From: Nitratireductor aquimarinus
GTDB lineage: Bacteria; Pseudomonadota; Alphaproteobacteria; Rhizobiales; Rhizobiaceae
Assembly: GCF_017255295.1 (NCBI RefSeq)
Contig: NZ_JAFKDE010000004.1
Location: forward strand, 248,001-312,000
DNA: 64,000 bases
Direction: 5' to 3'
The first letter of the stretch is position 1. Every line of letters begins with the position of its first letter. Below are positions 1-8,224 of this stretch, in pieces. Both the position numbers and the translations under genes were made by a program. Below the pieces are notes generated by a model. It ran no database searches and was not told the DNA's origin. It saw only the letters and a program-made list of their open reading frames with translations.

Positions 1-600
1 CTGATAACGGTCGCGACCCGTAGAGGTCTGATCGGTGCCACCGATCATGGCGATGCGCGTGTGACCGAGCGAGATCAGGTGGTTGGTGGCAAGCCCCGTG
101 CCATAGGCGTCGTCACCCCGGAACACGGGCACGCGCGCGCCCTCTACCGAACGTGCAATGAGCACCGTCGGCAGACCGTTCTCCTCCACAAGACGAATGT
201 CCTGCGGGGGCGTGCCGATGGCCGGTGACATGATCACCCCGTCTGCGCCAAGCTGCAGAAGCGTGTCGATGAAGGTGCGCTGCTTCTCCAACTGGTCGTA
301 ATGGTTCGACAGCAGAAAGGTCTGGCGCGACCGGTCCAGCTCGCTTTCGATGGAGCGGAGAATCTCGGCAAAGAACGGGTTCATGATGTCGTGCACCACA
401 ACCCCGATAATGCCGGATCGCGAGGTGCGCAGGCTGGCTGCGCGCCTGTTGTAGATGTAACCGATCTCCCGCGCATGCTCCTTGATGCGCTGGCGCGTGG
501 CATCTGCCACCAGCGGGCTGTCGCGAAGCGCGAGAGACACGGTCGCCGTTGAAACACCAAGCGCTTCGGCGATTGTTGAAAGCTTGATCTTCTGCGCCAG
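1..600 (-). CDS. LacI-family transcriptional regulator, C-terminal part beyond the window
   Basis: The reading frame is open from position 600 to the window edge (200 codons). It begins with a LacI-type helix-turn-helix (KLSTIAEALGVSTATVSLAL, about residues 5-25). The start of a periplasmic-binding-protein-like effector domain follows (SGIIGVVVHDIMNPFFAEIL, about residue 60 onward). An in-frame TAG at 613-615 leaves only four codons before the helix-turn-helix frame, and none is ATG, GTG or TTG. The likely initiator is CTG at 598-600, placed just after the Shine-Dalgarno-like GGGGAGAGG. Family members are repressors that respond to sugars or nucleosides. The target is unknown because the regulated operon lies outside the window. 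A perfect palindrome about 100 bp upstream (700-718) is a plausible autoregulatory operator. Family is certain; the start codon is less so. Confidence 0.9.
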   Translation of the reverse strand, partial: MAQKIKLSTIAEALGVSTATVSLALRDSPLVADATRQRIKEHAREIGYIYNRRAASLRTSRSGIIGVVVHDIMNPFFAEILRSIESELDRSRQTFLLSNHYDQLEKQRTFIDTLLQLGADGVIMSPAIGTPPQDIRLVEENGLPTVLIARSVEGARVPVFRGDDAYGTGLATNHLISLGHTRIAMIGGTDQTSTGRDRYQ

Positions 601-699
601 TCGACCTCTCCCCTACCCGCAATACCAACCCGCATCTGGTGTCGGACAACGACAGATGCGTCGTATCCAACCCAAAATCAGGTCGTGACAGATTAAGCC

Positions 700-718
700 A
701 CCTTAAACTGTTTAAGGT
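700..718. promoter_or_regulatory. Perfect 19-bp palindrome, probable operator of the LacI regulator
   Basis: ACCTTAAAC and GTTTAAGGT are exact inverted halves around a single T. The site lies 100 bp upstream of the LacI-family start, in the right place for autoregulation. Operator function is inferred from position and symmetry. The odd-length centre differs from the central CG usual in LacI-family sites. Confidence 0.55.
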
Positions 719-754
719 TGCTTATGCCATGGCTGGGGAAAAGGTCAATCTAGT

Positions 755-769
755 TACGCATTCTGCGTA
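755..769. promoter_or_regulatory. Short inverted repeat TACGCA-TTC-TGCGTA
   Basis: Two exact 6-bp halves are separated by 3 bp, with weaker outer symmetry (TCAA at 746-749 against TTGA at 776-779). It lies between the LacI-family gene and the 3' end of the MarR gene. It may be a second regulator site or a weak transcript-end structure. No T-run follows on either strand. Confidence 0.3.
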
Positions 770-823
770 GAAAGCTTGATCAAGCCGATCCTCGGGCGTC
801 GCTGGAAACGCCGAAGATCCTAA

Positions 824-1300
824 CTACGCATCGACCTCCGCATCTTCGTCCTCGTCAATCATGTCGTGGCTTTCGCCATTCAGATTGGCTTCGATTTTCA
901 AGAGGAGCGTGGCGAGGGCCTTTTGATCTTTTTTATCGAACCCCTTCAGTGCGAGCTTCTCGGTTTTGCGAACCGATTTTTCGATTGCCTTGATGGCCTG
1001 CTCGCCCTGTTCGGTCAGAAAAATATGGGCACGTCGTCCGTCTTCGTCCGATAATCGCTTTTCCAAAAACCCCTGATTTGCAAGTCGATTGATTGTTTTC
1101 GTAATGGTTGGCGGCCTGACGCCTAACAGTCCGGCAAGCTGACTTGGCGCTTGCCCGTTTTCAATGGATAAGGCTAACATGATCTTGTCCTGGCCGGCAT
1201 AGAAGCCGTGTGCCAGAAGCCGCTCGGCCAGAGCGGTACGTGAAAGCCTGGCGGCCGACTGCAACAACCCTATCGTCGCGCCCCTTACAGCTTTGGCCAT
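824..1300 (-). CDS. MarR-family transcriptional regulator
   Basis: The 158-residue protein has the MarR winged-helix layout. An N-terminal dimerisation helix is followed by a helix-turn-helix at about residues 50-73 (APSQLAGLLGVRPPTITKTI) and a beta-wing at about 82-98 with the DEDGRR turn typical of the family. A long C-terminal helix ends in a very acidic tail (residues 149-158). MarR proteins are dimeric repressors released by small ligands, often aromatic acids or oxidants. The gene is divergent from the creatininase-family gene at 1475, so that gene is the most likely target besides itself. The ligand cannot be read from sequence. Confidence 0.9.
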   Translation of the reverse strand: MAKAVRGATIGLLQSAARLSRTALAERLLAHGFYAGQDKIMLALSIENGQAPSQLAGLLGVRPPTITKTINRLANQGFLEKRLSDEDGRRAHIFLTEQGEQAIKAIEKSVRKTEKLALKGFDKKDQKALATLLLKIEANLNGESHDMIDEDEDAEVDA

Positions 1301-1474
1301 ATATTTAGTCCCCTTTAGACATCCTCGAGAATGAGTTAGAACGCCCCTGCGGTCAAAATAGCCGTAACGAAGCTCAATGCAACCTAAGATTGACCAGTTT
1401 CATACCAATGGGGATGGTCTACTTTTGGCTAAGCATACAACGTTATCTCGTCTTGAGGCAGTCGGTATTAAGCA

Positions 1475-2239
1475 ATGACCACACAAGAAGTTCCCTCCGC
1501 TCAAGGCAAAAAGATTTCCATTTTGCCTCTGGGCGCAACAGAGCAGCATGGCCCGCACCTGCCGCCCGAAACCGACTGGATCATCGCCCAAGCCATTGCT
1601 TCAAAAGCAAAAAGCGCCTGCCCCGCAAATCTCGACATCACGTGTCTTCCGGTTGAGAAGATAGGCTATTCTATCGAACACTCGGACTCGCCGAAAACGC
1701 GCAGCCTTTCTTTCGATGAAGCCGTTGAACGCTGGGTCGGCATCGGTGAGGCGCAGAACAAAGCCGGCGCAAAAAAACTGGTCCTTTTGAACGCTCACGG
1801 CGGAAACTCACCGCTTTTGACCATCGTGGCGACGGAATTGCGCGTTCGATTCGGCATGCTGGCGGTCGCCACGAGCTGGACACGCTTCGGCTATCCGCAG
1901 GATCTGGTCTCCGACGAGGAGCGCGCGCTGGGCATCCATGGCGGCTTCATCGAAACATCGGTCATGCTGGCGCTGCGACCGGATCTCGTCGACATGGAGA
2001 AGGCCGCCGACTTTCAGTCCGCGCAGGCCGCTTTCCGCCGCGACTTCAAGCATCTGCGCGCCTACGGCCCACACGCTTTCGGGTGGATGATGCGCGATCT
2101 CTCGCCGGAAGGCGTGACAGGCAATGCAGCGGCTTCCAGCGCAGAAGCGGGCGAACGCATCATCGACAACGCAGTCACAGGCTTCGTCGAGCTGCTTGTC
2201 GATGTCGACCGGTTCGATCTGTCCCATTTCGAAGACTGA
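1475..2239 (+). CDS. Creatininase-family amidohydrolase
   Basis: The 254-residue protein shows the metal-binding core of the creatininase superfamily. PLGATEQHG includes Glu23 and His25, Asp34 follows in PPETD, NAHGGN is at 106-111, and GIHGGFIETS replaces the usual HAG-ETS segment. These residues bind a two-metal centre, usually Zn or Mn, that opens cyclic amides or cleaves small amides. The family includes creatinine amidohydrolase, the formamide hydrolase of riboflavin and F420 synthesis, and mycofactocin MftE, so the substrate is unknown. No strong ribosome-binding site precedes the ATG. The gene stands alone, divergent from the MarR regulator. Confidence 0.85.
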   Translation: MTTQEVPSAQGKKISILPLGATEQHGPHLPPETDWIIAQAIASKAKSACPANLDITCLPVEKIGYSIEHSDSPKTRSLSFDEAVERWVGIGEAQNKAGAKKLVLLNAHGGNSPLLTIVATELRVRFGMLAVATSWTRFGYPQDLVSDEERALGIHGGFIETSVMLALRPDLVDMEKAADFQSAQAAFRRDFKHLRAYGPHAFGWMMRDLSPEGVTGNAAASSAEAGERIIDNAVTGFVELLVDVDRFDLSHFED

Positions 2240-2302
2240 CCGTGCAATCGGCAAAACGCCGTCTTATATAGTCGAGAAACCTTTCAAGTTATGCGAGAAA
2301 CC

Positions 2303-3412
2303 ATGTCCGACGCGCAGACCGAGACGCCCAGCGAAACCACCCCGAACCAGATCCCGGTCACGGTGCTGACCGGCTATCTCGGATCCGGCAAGACGACGCT
2401 TCTGAACCGCATTCTCACCGAAGACCACGGCAAGCGTTATGCGGTGATCGTCAACGAATTCGGCGAGATCGGCATCGACAATGATCTGATCGTGGAATCC
2501 GACGAGGAGATCTACGAGATGAACAATGGCTGCGTGTGCTGCACGGTGCGCGGCGACCTGGTGCGCGTGGTCGAAGGGCTGACCCGGCGTCCGGGCCGGT
2601 TCGACGCCATCGTGGTGGAGACCACGGGCCTGGCCGATCCCGCCCCCGTGGCGCAGACCTTCTTCATGGATGACGATGTGCGCGCCAAGACCCGCCTCGA
2701 TGCGGTGGTCGCACTGGTCGACGCCAAGCACCTGCCGCTGCGCCTGAAGGATTCCAACGAGGCCGAAGACCAGATCGCGTTCGCCGATGTCGTGATCGTC
2801 AACAAGACCGATCTCGTGACGCCGGAAGAACTGGCGGCGGTCGAGGCAACGATCCGCGCAATCAACCCGATGGCCCGCATTCACCGCGCCGAACGCGCCG
2901 GCGTTTCGCTGACCGAGGTTCTGGACCGTGGCGCATTCGATCTGAAGCGCGTGCTCGACAATGATCCGCACTTCCTCGATCACGACGATCCGGACCATGT
3001 GTGCGGCCCCGACTGCGACCACGATCATCATCATCATGACCACGGGCATGATCACGACCATGGGCATGGGCACCACGATCATGCGCATGACCATGGCGCT
3101 GCCTCGCCGATCCACGATGCGGGCGTGAAATCACTGTCGCTGCGCGGTGGCGAGATGGACCCGAAAAAGTTCTTCCCGTGGATCGAGAAGACCACCCAGA
3201 TGGACGGGCCGAGCATTCTGCGCCTCAAGGGCATCATCGCGTTCCCGGACGATCCGGACCGGTTCGTGGTGCAGGGCGTACACATGATCATCGAGGGCGA
3301 TCACCAGCGCCCCTGGCGCGACGACGAAAAGCGTGAGACGCGGCTCGTCTTTATCGGTCGCGACCTCGACACCGAGCGTCTGCAGCGCACGTTCGAGGCC
3401 TGTCAGGCATAA
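2303..3412 (+). CDS. CobW/COG0523-family GTPase, putative zinc chaperone
   Basis: The 369-residue protein has a G3E GTPase domain with Walker A GYLGSGKT (24-31), the metal-binding CVCC motif (77-80), ETTGLADP and the NKTD guanine-specificity motif. A very His/Asp-rich stretch follows at about 232-262, then a CobW C-terminal domain. COG0523 proteins deliver metals, mostly Zn, to client enzymes; the His-rich linker and CxCC favour Zn here rather than a cobalamin role. An upstream in-frame ATG at 2291 would add four residues. 2303 was chosen for the GAGA just before it. The next gene is a WD40 protein, a pairing common in related bacteria. No Zur box was recognised upstream. Confidence 0.9.
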   Translation: MSDAQTETPSETTPNQIPVTVLTGYLGSGKTTLLNRILTEDHGKRYAVIVNEFGEIGIDNDLIVESDEEIYEMNNGCVCCTVRGDLVRVVEGLTRRPGRFDAIVVETTGLADPAPVAQTFFMDDDVRAKTRLDAVVALVDAKHLPLRLKDSNEAEDQIAFADVVIVNKTDLVTPEELAAVEATIRAINPMARIHRAERAGVSLTEVLDRGAFDLKRVLDNDPHFLDHDDPDHVCGPDCDHDHHHHDHGHDHDHGHGHHDHAHDHGAASPIHDAGVKSLSLRGGEMDPKKFFPWIEKTTQMDGPSILRLKGIIAFPDDPDRFVVQGVHMIIEGDHQRPWRDDEKRETRLVFIGRDLDTERLQRTFEACQA

Positions 3413-3422
3413 GGCCTGACAG
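3400..3422 (+). terminator. Perfect 9-bp hairpin spanning the cobW-family stop codon
   Basis: CTGTCAGGC and GCCTGACAG pair perfectly around a 5-nt loop that contains most of the TAA stop. No U-run follows, so it is more likely an mRNA processing or stabilising structure, or a Rho-dependent pause, than an intrinsic terminator. It separates the CobW-family gene from the WD40 gene. Confidence 0.4.
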
Positions 3423-3482
3423 AGCAACACGCGCCGCGCCACACGAAAATCCATAGACCGGCATCGCCCAGGACCTGCCCAC

Positions 3483-4457
3483 ATGCCCACAGTCGCCCCG
3501 CTCGACCTCGAAAGCCATTGCATTGCCACTGCCTGGCTGAACGACATTCCGCATTTCGCGCTGGCCGATGGCGTGGTGCATCGTCTCGACAATGGCCACA
3601 AATGGGCAGAGGTTCATGACGGGCTGCTGGCCGCCTGCCCCGACGTCGATCATGCACGCCTTATCACCGGCGGCGAAGATGGACGGGTCGCAGCACTCGC
3701 GGCTGACGGCACGGTGGAAACGCTGGCCGAGATCGGCCGCAAATGGGTGACCAGCGTTGCAGCCGGCCCCCAGGGCACGGTCGGTTTCGCGGTCGGGCGC
3801 AACGCCTATGTGCGCTTTGCCGATGGAAAACAGCGCGAATTCCAGCACCCGCGCTCGGTGGAAGGCATCGCCTTTGCGCCGAAGGGGATGCGGCTTGCGG
3901 TTGCCCGCTACAATGGCGCGACACTGCATTTTCCGGCCACCGACGGCAAGCCGACAGAGCTGGAATGGGCGGGCGCGCACACCGGCATCACCTTCTCGCC
4001 GGACGGCAAGTTCCTTGTCACCACCATGCAGGAAAACGCCCTGCACGGCTGGAAACTCGCGGATGGCAAGCATATGCGCATGGCCGGCTATCCGGGAAAG
4101 GTGAAGAGCTTTTCGTGGAGCGCCAAGGGCAAGTGGCTCGCCACGTCCGGCGCGCCGGCAGCCATTGTCTGGCCCTTCCAGGCGAAGGACGGCCCGATGG
4201 GCAAGGCGCCACTTGAGCTGGGAACACGCGGCGACACGATGGTGACGCAGGTTTGCTGCCATCCGACCGAGGAAATCGTCGCCATCGGCTATGCCGACGG
4301 CATGATCCTCGCCGGGCGCTTCGCCGACCAGAAGGAGGTGCTTCTGCGCCGGCAGGGCAAGGGCGCGATCACCGCCATGGCCTGGGACGATGATGGCCGC
4401 CGCCTTGCCTTTGGCTCCGAGACCGGTGAAAGCGGCGTGGTGGATATAGCGGGCTGA
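3483..4457 (+). CDS. WD40-repeat protein linked to the CobW-family GTPase
   Basis: The 324-residue protein contains repeated beta-propeller blades ending in segments such as GITFSPDGKFLVTT, SFSWSAKGKWLATSG and AMAWDDDGRRLAFGS. It has no signal peptide or membrane segment, so it should be a cytoplasmic propeller, about seven blades. It has no catalytic motif. WD40 propellers act as protein-protein platforms. Its place 70 bp downstream of the COG0523 GTPase suggests it helps zinc delivery, perhaps by presenting client proteins; this is inference from context only. Confidence 0.8.
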   Translation: MPTVAPLDLESHCIATAWLNDIPHFALADGVVHRLDNGHKWAEVHDGLLAACPDVDHARLITGGEDGRVAALAADGTVETLAEIGRKWVTSVAAGPQGTVGFAVGRNAYVRFADGKQREFQHPRSVEGIAFAPKGMRLAVARYNGATLHFPATDGKPTELEWAGAHTGITFSPDGKFLVTTMQENALHGWKLADGKHMRMAGYPGKVKSFSWSAKGKWLATSGAPAAIVWPFQAKDGPMGKAPLELGTRGDTMVTQVCCHPTEEIVAIGYADGMILAGRFADQKEVLLRRQGKGAITAMAWDDDGRRLAFGSETGESGVVDIAG

Positions 4458-4546
4458 ATTTCACGTCCTGTGCCTCAGTCTTTGCTTGCAGCGCGCACTG
4501 CGTCCTGTAGCTTCCTCACCTGACTGGAAGCATGGGGGAGCGAGCG

Positions 4547-5218
4547 GTGGATAGCAGGCGCACAGTGCAGGAGATGCCTGCCCGGCTTGAACTCACCCCC
4601 GCGACCTATCGCCATCTTCTGAAAACGGCGCATCGCCACGCATCGCACCAGATTGAAGCGGAAGACCTGCTGCATGAAACGCTGATCGCAGCGCTGAATG
4701 CCGGCAACCGGCCATGCGTGGAGAACCGCGCCTGGCTTCAGGGCGTCATGCGCAACGTGGCGGCGACGAAACGGCGCTCCGCCTATCGCCGGACAAGGCG
4801 TGAGAACGCTGCAAGCCTTTTCGAGCCTGCAGACGACGGGGATGTCCCGAGCGCGTTTCTCGCCGGTCTGCCAAGGGGCCAGAGAATTGTTGCGCTCCTC
4901 GCGCTCGGCGGTCATACGCGCAGTGAAATCCGGCACCTTCTGCGCATTTCCGATGCGAGCCTGCGTCAGCGCATTGCCGGCCTTCGCAAGCGTTGGCGCG
5001 ATGCCCCGCCCGATGCAGCTCCCCTTCCCGGAAAGTTGCTGGCGGGCACGCTCGCCTTCGGCACGATCCGGCAGAACCTTCTTCCGCTGACCGGTCGCAA
5101 TTCTGCATTCCTTGCAAGCCACGATCCGGACGGACACCTCTTTGCGGTAAGTTTTTCTCACCCCAAAGCTCACAAACCTGGCTCCTGCGGCAATCAAGAA
5201 GCAGAACCAACATTGTAA
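4547..5218 (+). CDS. ECF-like RNA polymerase sigma factor
   Basis: The protein (about 223 residues from a GTG start) has a sigma region 2-like half (HASHQIEAEDLLHETLIAAL, then a basic RRSAYRRTRR segment). A region 4 helix-turn-helix lies near residues 105-155 (LPRGQRIVALLALGGHTRSE, then RISDASLRQRIAGLRKRW). A GTG at 4547 has GGGGAG six bases upstream, whereas the in-frame ATG at 4532 overlaps that Shine-Dalgarno, so GTG is preferred. About 60 extra C-terminal residues follow region 4. No anti-sigma gene adjoins it. The VOC gene follows 15 bp later and may be co-transcribed. Target promoters are unknown. Confidence 0.75.
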   Translation: MDSRRTVQEMPARLELTPATYRHLLKTAHRHASHQIEAEDLLHETLIAALNAGNRPCVENRAWLQGVMRNVAATKRRSAYRRTRRENAASLFEPADDGDVPSAFLAGLPRGQRIVALLALGGHTRSEIRHLLRISDASLRQRIAGLRKRWRDAPPDAAPLPGKLLAGTLAFGTIRQNLLPLTGRNSAFLASHDPDGHLFAVSFSHPKAHKPGSCGNQEAEPTL

Positions 5219-5233
5219 CATCAGGAGACACAC

Positions 5234-5623
5234 ATGCTTTCCAACGTCCGCATCGGCACCATCTGCTACTACGTCAACGACATCGACCGCACGGAAGCGT
5301 TCTACCGCGACGTGGCCGGGCTGAATGTCCAGAGGATGGAAGGGGACGAGGAGACGGGCGACTGGCTGCTGGCCAGCATCGAAAACAATATCGAGCTTAT
5401 CTTCTTCAAGATGGAATCCCGCCCCGGAAACACGCCCATTGTGGTGTTCGACCTCTCAGAAGGTGGCATCGACAATGTCGTGGAAGGCCTCGCCGAGAAA
5501 GGCGCGACCATTGTGACGCCCGTCAGCCATGCTCCGGGCGGCTGGTCTGCCGAATTCGCAGATCCGGACGGGCATGTCCTGTCCGTTTATCAGTCGGAAG
5601 AGCGCCCGCGCAGAAGCGCGTAA
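5234..5623 (+). CDS. VOC-family (glyoxalase/dioxygenase fold) protein
   Basis: This 129-residue protein has a single vicinal-oxygen-chelate domain made of two beta-alpha-beta-beta-beta modules. It starts IGTICYYVNDIDRTEAFYRD and ends FADPDGHVLSVYQ, the usual VOC closing motif with the final metal or substrate residues. The family covers glyoxalase I, bleomycin or fosfomycin resistance proteins and extradiol dioxygenases, and the substrate cannot be assigned. A clear AGGAGA precedes the ATG. The short spacing after the sigma-factor gene suggests one transcript. Confidence 0.85.
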   Translation: MLSNVRIGTICYYVNDIDRTEAFYRDVAGLNVQRMEGDEETGDWLLASIENNIELIFFKMESRPGNTPIVVFDLSEGGIDNVVEGLAEKGATIVTPVSHAPGGWSAEFADPDGHVLSVYQSEERPRRSA

Positions 5624-5626
5624 CCA

Positions 5627-6898
5627 TCACCGCACCAGAACCGCTCGCAGATCGTTGACATTCGTGCCGGTTGGCCCCGGCGCGAACAGATCGCCCAGAG
5701 CATCAAACGCGCCCCAGGCGTCATGCGCGGCAAGCAGCGCCTTCGGGTCGTGGCCGGCAGAGCGCAGCCGCGCGACGGTGCCGTGATCGGCAAATGCGCC
5801 GGCATTCTCCTCAGACCCGTCGATGCCGTCCGTATCGGCGGCGAAAGCCGAGACACCGGAAATACCCTCGATGCCAAGCGCAAGCGCCAGAAGGAATTCG
5901 GTGTTGCGCCCGCCGCGCCCGCCGCTTCGGCGCAGCGTCACCGTGGTTTCGCCGCCCGAAAGCAGCACGACCGGCTTTCTGAAAGGCCGGTCGCGCAGCG
6001 CAACCTCGCGGGCAATCGCCGCATGAACGCGGCCCACCTCACGCGCCTCACCCTCAATCGCATCCGACAGGATGACGGCAGGCACGCCCTGCGCTTCGGC
6101 GGCGGCGGAAGCCGCTTCCAGCGAACGCGCGGCCGAGGCGATGACATGGACCTCATGACCTGCAAAACGCGGATCATCCGGCTTTGGCGCGTCTGCCGCC
6201 GGTGATGCGAGATGCTGCATCACCGCATCGGGCAGCTGCATGCCATAGGTCTCGATCACCGCAAGCGCGTCCGCGCGGCTGGCCATGTCGGGCACGGTCG
6301 GACCGGATGAAACAAGCGCCGGATCATCGCCGGGAATATCCGAAACGATCAGTGAGACGACGCGCGCGGGATGAGCCGCAGCGGCCAGCCTGCCGCCCTT
6401 GATTGCGGAGATGTGCTTGCGCACCGTGTTCATGGCCGAGATCGGCGCGCCGGACGCCAGAAGCGCCTCGTTGACGGCGATCTCGTCGGCGAGCGTAAGG
6501 GAACCTGCGGGGGCGGGCAGCAGTGCCGATCCGCCGCCGCAGACGAGCGCGATCACCAGATCATCCGGGCCGAGCCCGCTCACGCTCTCCATGAGACGCT
6601 TTGCGCCGGAAAGGCCGGCCTCATCCGGCACCGGATGCGCCGCCTCCAGAACCTCGATCATGCGGGTCGGCGCGCCATAGCCGTAGCGGGTGACGACCAC
6701 GCCTTCCAGAGGCCCGTCCCAGGCATCTTCCAGCGCCGCCGCCATCTGGGCCACCCCCTTGCCGGCCCCGACCACAATTGTGCGGCCCCGGGGCTTTTCC
6801 GGCAGGAATGCGCGAATGGTTTTGGCCGGGTCGGCGGCGGCGACGGCAGCGTCGAACAGTCTTGTGAAAAACGCCTTCGGATCGATGCTGCCGGTCAC
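5627..6898 (-). CDS. ttuD: Glycerate 2-kinase (TtuD/GckA type, DUF4147-MOFRL)
   Basis: The 423-residue protein matches the two-domain class II glycerate kinase. The N-terminal DUF4147 part has VVGAGKGVAQMAAALE and GGGSALLPAP. The C-terminal MOFRL part has VLLSGGETTVTL, GGRGGRNTEFLLALAL and AADTDGIDG. These enzymes phosphorylate D-glycerate to 2-phosphoglycerate with ATP; older annotations call them hydroxypyruvate reductase. It is the last gene of a minus-strand run with guanine deaminase and puuD. That fits the purine island, since purine rings end as glyoxylate, which is assimilated through tartronate semialdehyde and glycerate. The glyoxylate-to-glycerate enzymes are not in the window. Confidence 0.88.
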   Translation of the reverse strand: MTGSIDPKAFFTRLFDAAVAAADPAKTIRAFLPEKPRGRTIVVGAGKGVAQMAAALEDAWDGPLEGVVVTRYGYGAPTRMIEVLEAAHPVPDEAGLSGAKRLMESVSGLGPDDLVIALVCGGGSALLPAPAGSLTLADEIAVNEALLASGAPISAMNTVRKHISAIKGGRLAAAAHPARVVSLIVSDIPGDDPALVSSGPTVPDMASRADALAVIETYGMQLPDAVMQHLASPAADAPKPDDPRFAGHEVHVIASAARSLEAASAAAEAQGVPAVILSDAIEGEAREVGRVHAAIAREVALRDRPFRKPVVLLSGGETTVTLRRSGGRGGRNTEFLLALALGIEGISGVSAFAADTDGIDGSEENAGAFADHGTVARLRSAGHDPKALLAAHDAWGAFDALGDLFAPGPTGTNVNDLRAVLVR

Positions 6899-6913
6899 AT
6901 GCGCCCCCAGAAT

Positions 6914-8221
6914 TTATAAGGCGCTTTTGGCAGCCTCTCCTGCGACATAGGTTTCCACGATGGCGCGGTCGTCGGCAAGCGTCTGGAGCAGGAAAAGCTC
7001 CTCGGCCAGCGTTTCGATGCGCTCCATGCGCAGCGCCATGACCGGCGTTGCGCGCGCGTTCAGAACCACGATATCGGCGTCGGTGCCCGGTTCCAGCGTG
7101 CCCACGCGCTCCGACAGGGAAAGCGCCTCGGCATTGCCGCGCGTGATCTGCCAGAAGGAGGCAAGCGGGTTCAGCTTTTCGCCATTGAGCGCGATGACCT
7201 TGTAGCCCTCATCCATGGTGCGCAGCATGGAGTAATTGGTGCCGCCGCCCACATCCGTCGCCGAGGCCAGACGCAGCGGCTTCTCACGCTTGCGATAACG
7301 CAGATAGTCGAACAGGCCGGAGCCGAGGAAGAGGTTGGAGGTGGGGCAGAACACGGCAACCGAGCCCGTGTCCGAAAGCACATCCGCCTCGCGCTCGGAA
7401 AGATGAATGCAATGGCCGAGCAGTGCCCTGGGGCCAAGCAGACCGTACTGCTCGTAGATGCCGGTATAGTCCGGCGCGTCGGGATAAAGCTCCGCCGTCA
7501 GCGCGATCTCGTCGTGATTTTCGGAGAGATGCGTCTGCATGTGAAGGTCGGGGAATTCGCGCATCAGCGCTGCGGCCATCTCCAGCTGCCCGGGGCTGGA
7601 GGTGATGGCGAAACGCGGCGTGACGGCATAATTGAGCCGGCCCCTGCCGTGCCATTCGCCGATCAGCGCCTTCGTGTCGTCGTAGGAGGACTGCGGCGTA
7701 TCGGTGAGTGCGGCCGGCGCGTTGCGGTCCATCATCACCTTGCCGCCCACAACGCACATGTTGCGCGCCAGCGCCTCGCTGAAAAACGCCTCCGCGCTTT
7801 CCTTGTGAACGGAGCAATAGGCGGCAACCGTGGTCGTGCCGTTGCGCAGCAGCTCATCGAAGAACAGACGGGCGATGTGACGGCCGTGCTGAATGTCGGA
7901 GAACCTGGTTTCTTCGGGGAAAGTGTAGTTGTTCAGCCAGTCCAGAAGCTCGGCGCCATAGCTCGCGATCACCTGCATCTGCGGAAAATGCGCATGGGCG
8001 TCGATGAAGCCCGGCAGGATGAGGTGCGGGCGATGATCCACCACCGCGTGCCCCGCTTCTGCGCCTGCTGCGACCTCGGCAAAGCTGCCGGATGCAAGGA
8101 TAACGCCATCTTCGACCAGAACCGCGCCATCCTCTTCAAACAGATAGGCGTCGTGGTCGTCGATGCTCCGCGGTTCGGCTTTGAACGACAGGAGCCGCCC
8201 GCGGATGAGTTTCTGTGCCAT
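6914..8221 (-). CDS. guaD: Guanine deaminase
   Basis: The 435-residue amidohydrolase has the zinc motif PGFIDAHAHFPQMQ, HMQTHLSENHDEI, LLGHCIHLSE and ATDVGGGTNYSMLRT, which together are diagnostic of guanine deaminase. It hydrolyses guanine to xanthine and ammonia in the cytoplasm, feeding xanthine dehydrogenase encoded nearby. It lies 3 bp downstream of puuD on the same strand and 15 bp upstream of the glycerate kinase gene, so the three are probably one transcript. Length is normal for the family. Confidence 0.93.
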   Translation of the reverse strand: MAQKLIRGRLLSFKAEPRSIDDHDAYLFEEDGAVLVEDGVILASGSFAEVAAGAEAGHAVVDHRPHLILPGFIDAHAHFPQMQVIASYGAELLDWLNNYTFPEETRFSDIQHGRHIARLFFDELLRNGTTTVAAYCSVHKESAEAFFSEALARNMCVVGGKVMMDRNAPAALTDTPQSSYDDTKALIGEWHGRGRLNYAVTPRFAITSSPGQLEMAAALMREFPDLHMQTHLSENHDEIALTAELYPDAPDYTGIYEQYGLLGPRALLGHCIHLSEREADVLSDTGSVAVFCPTSNLFLGSGLFDYLRYRKREKPLRLASATDVGGGTNYSMLRTMDEGYKVIALNGEKLNPLASFWQITRGNAEALSLSERVGTLEPGTDADIVVLNARATPVMALRMERIETLAEELFLLQTLADDRAIVETYVAGEAAKSAL

Positions 8222-8224
8222 GCG

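Noticed and set aside
792-814. Hairpin-like sequence downstream of the MarR gene considered as its terminator
   Set aside because: The stem is imperfect and no T-run follows on the minus strand.
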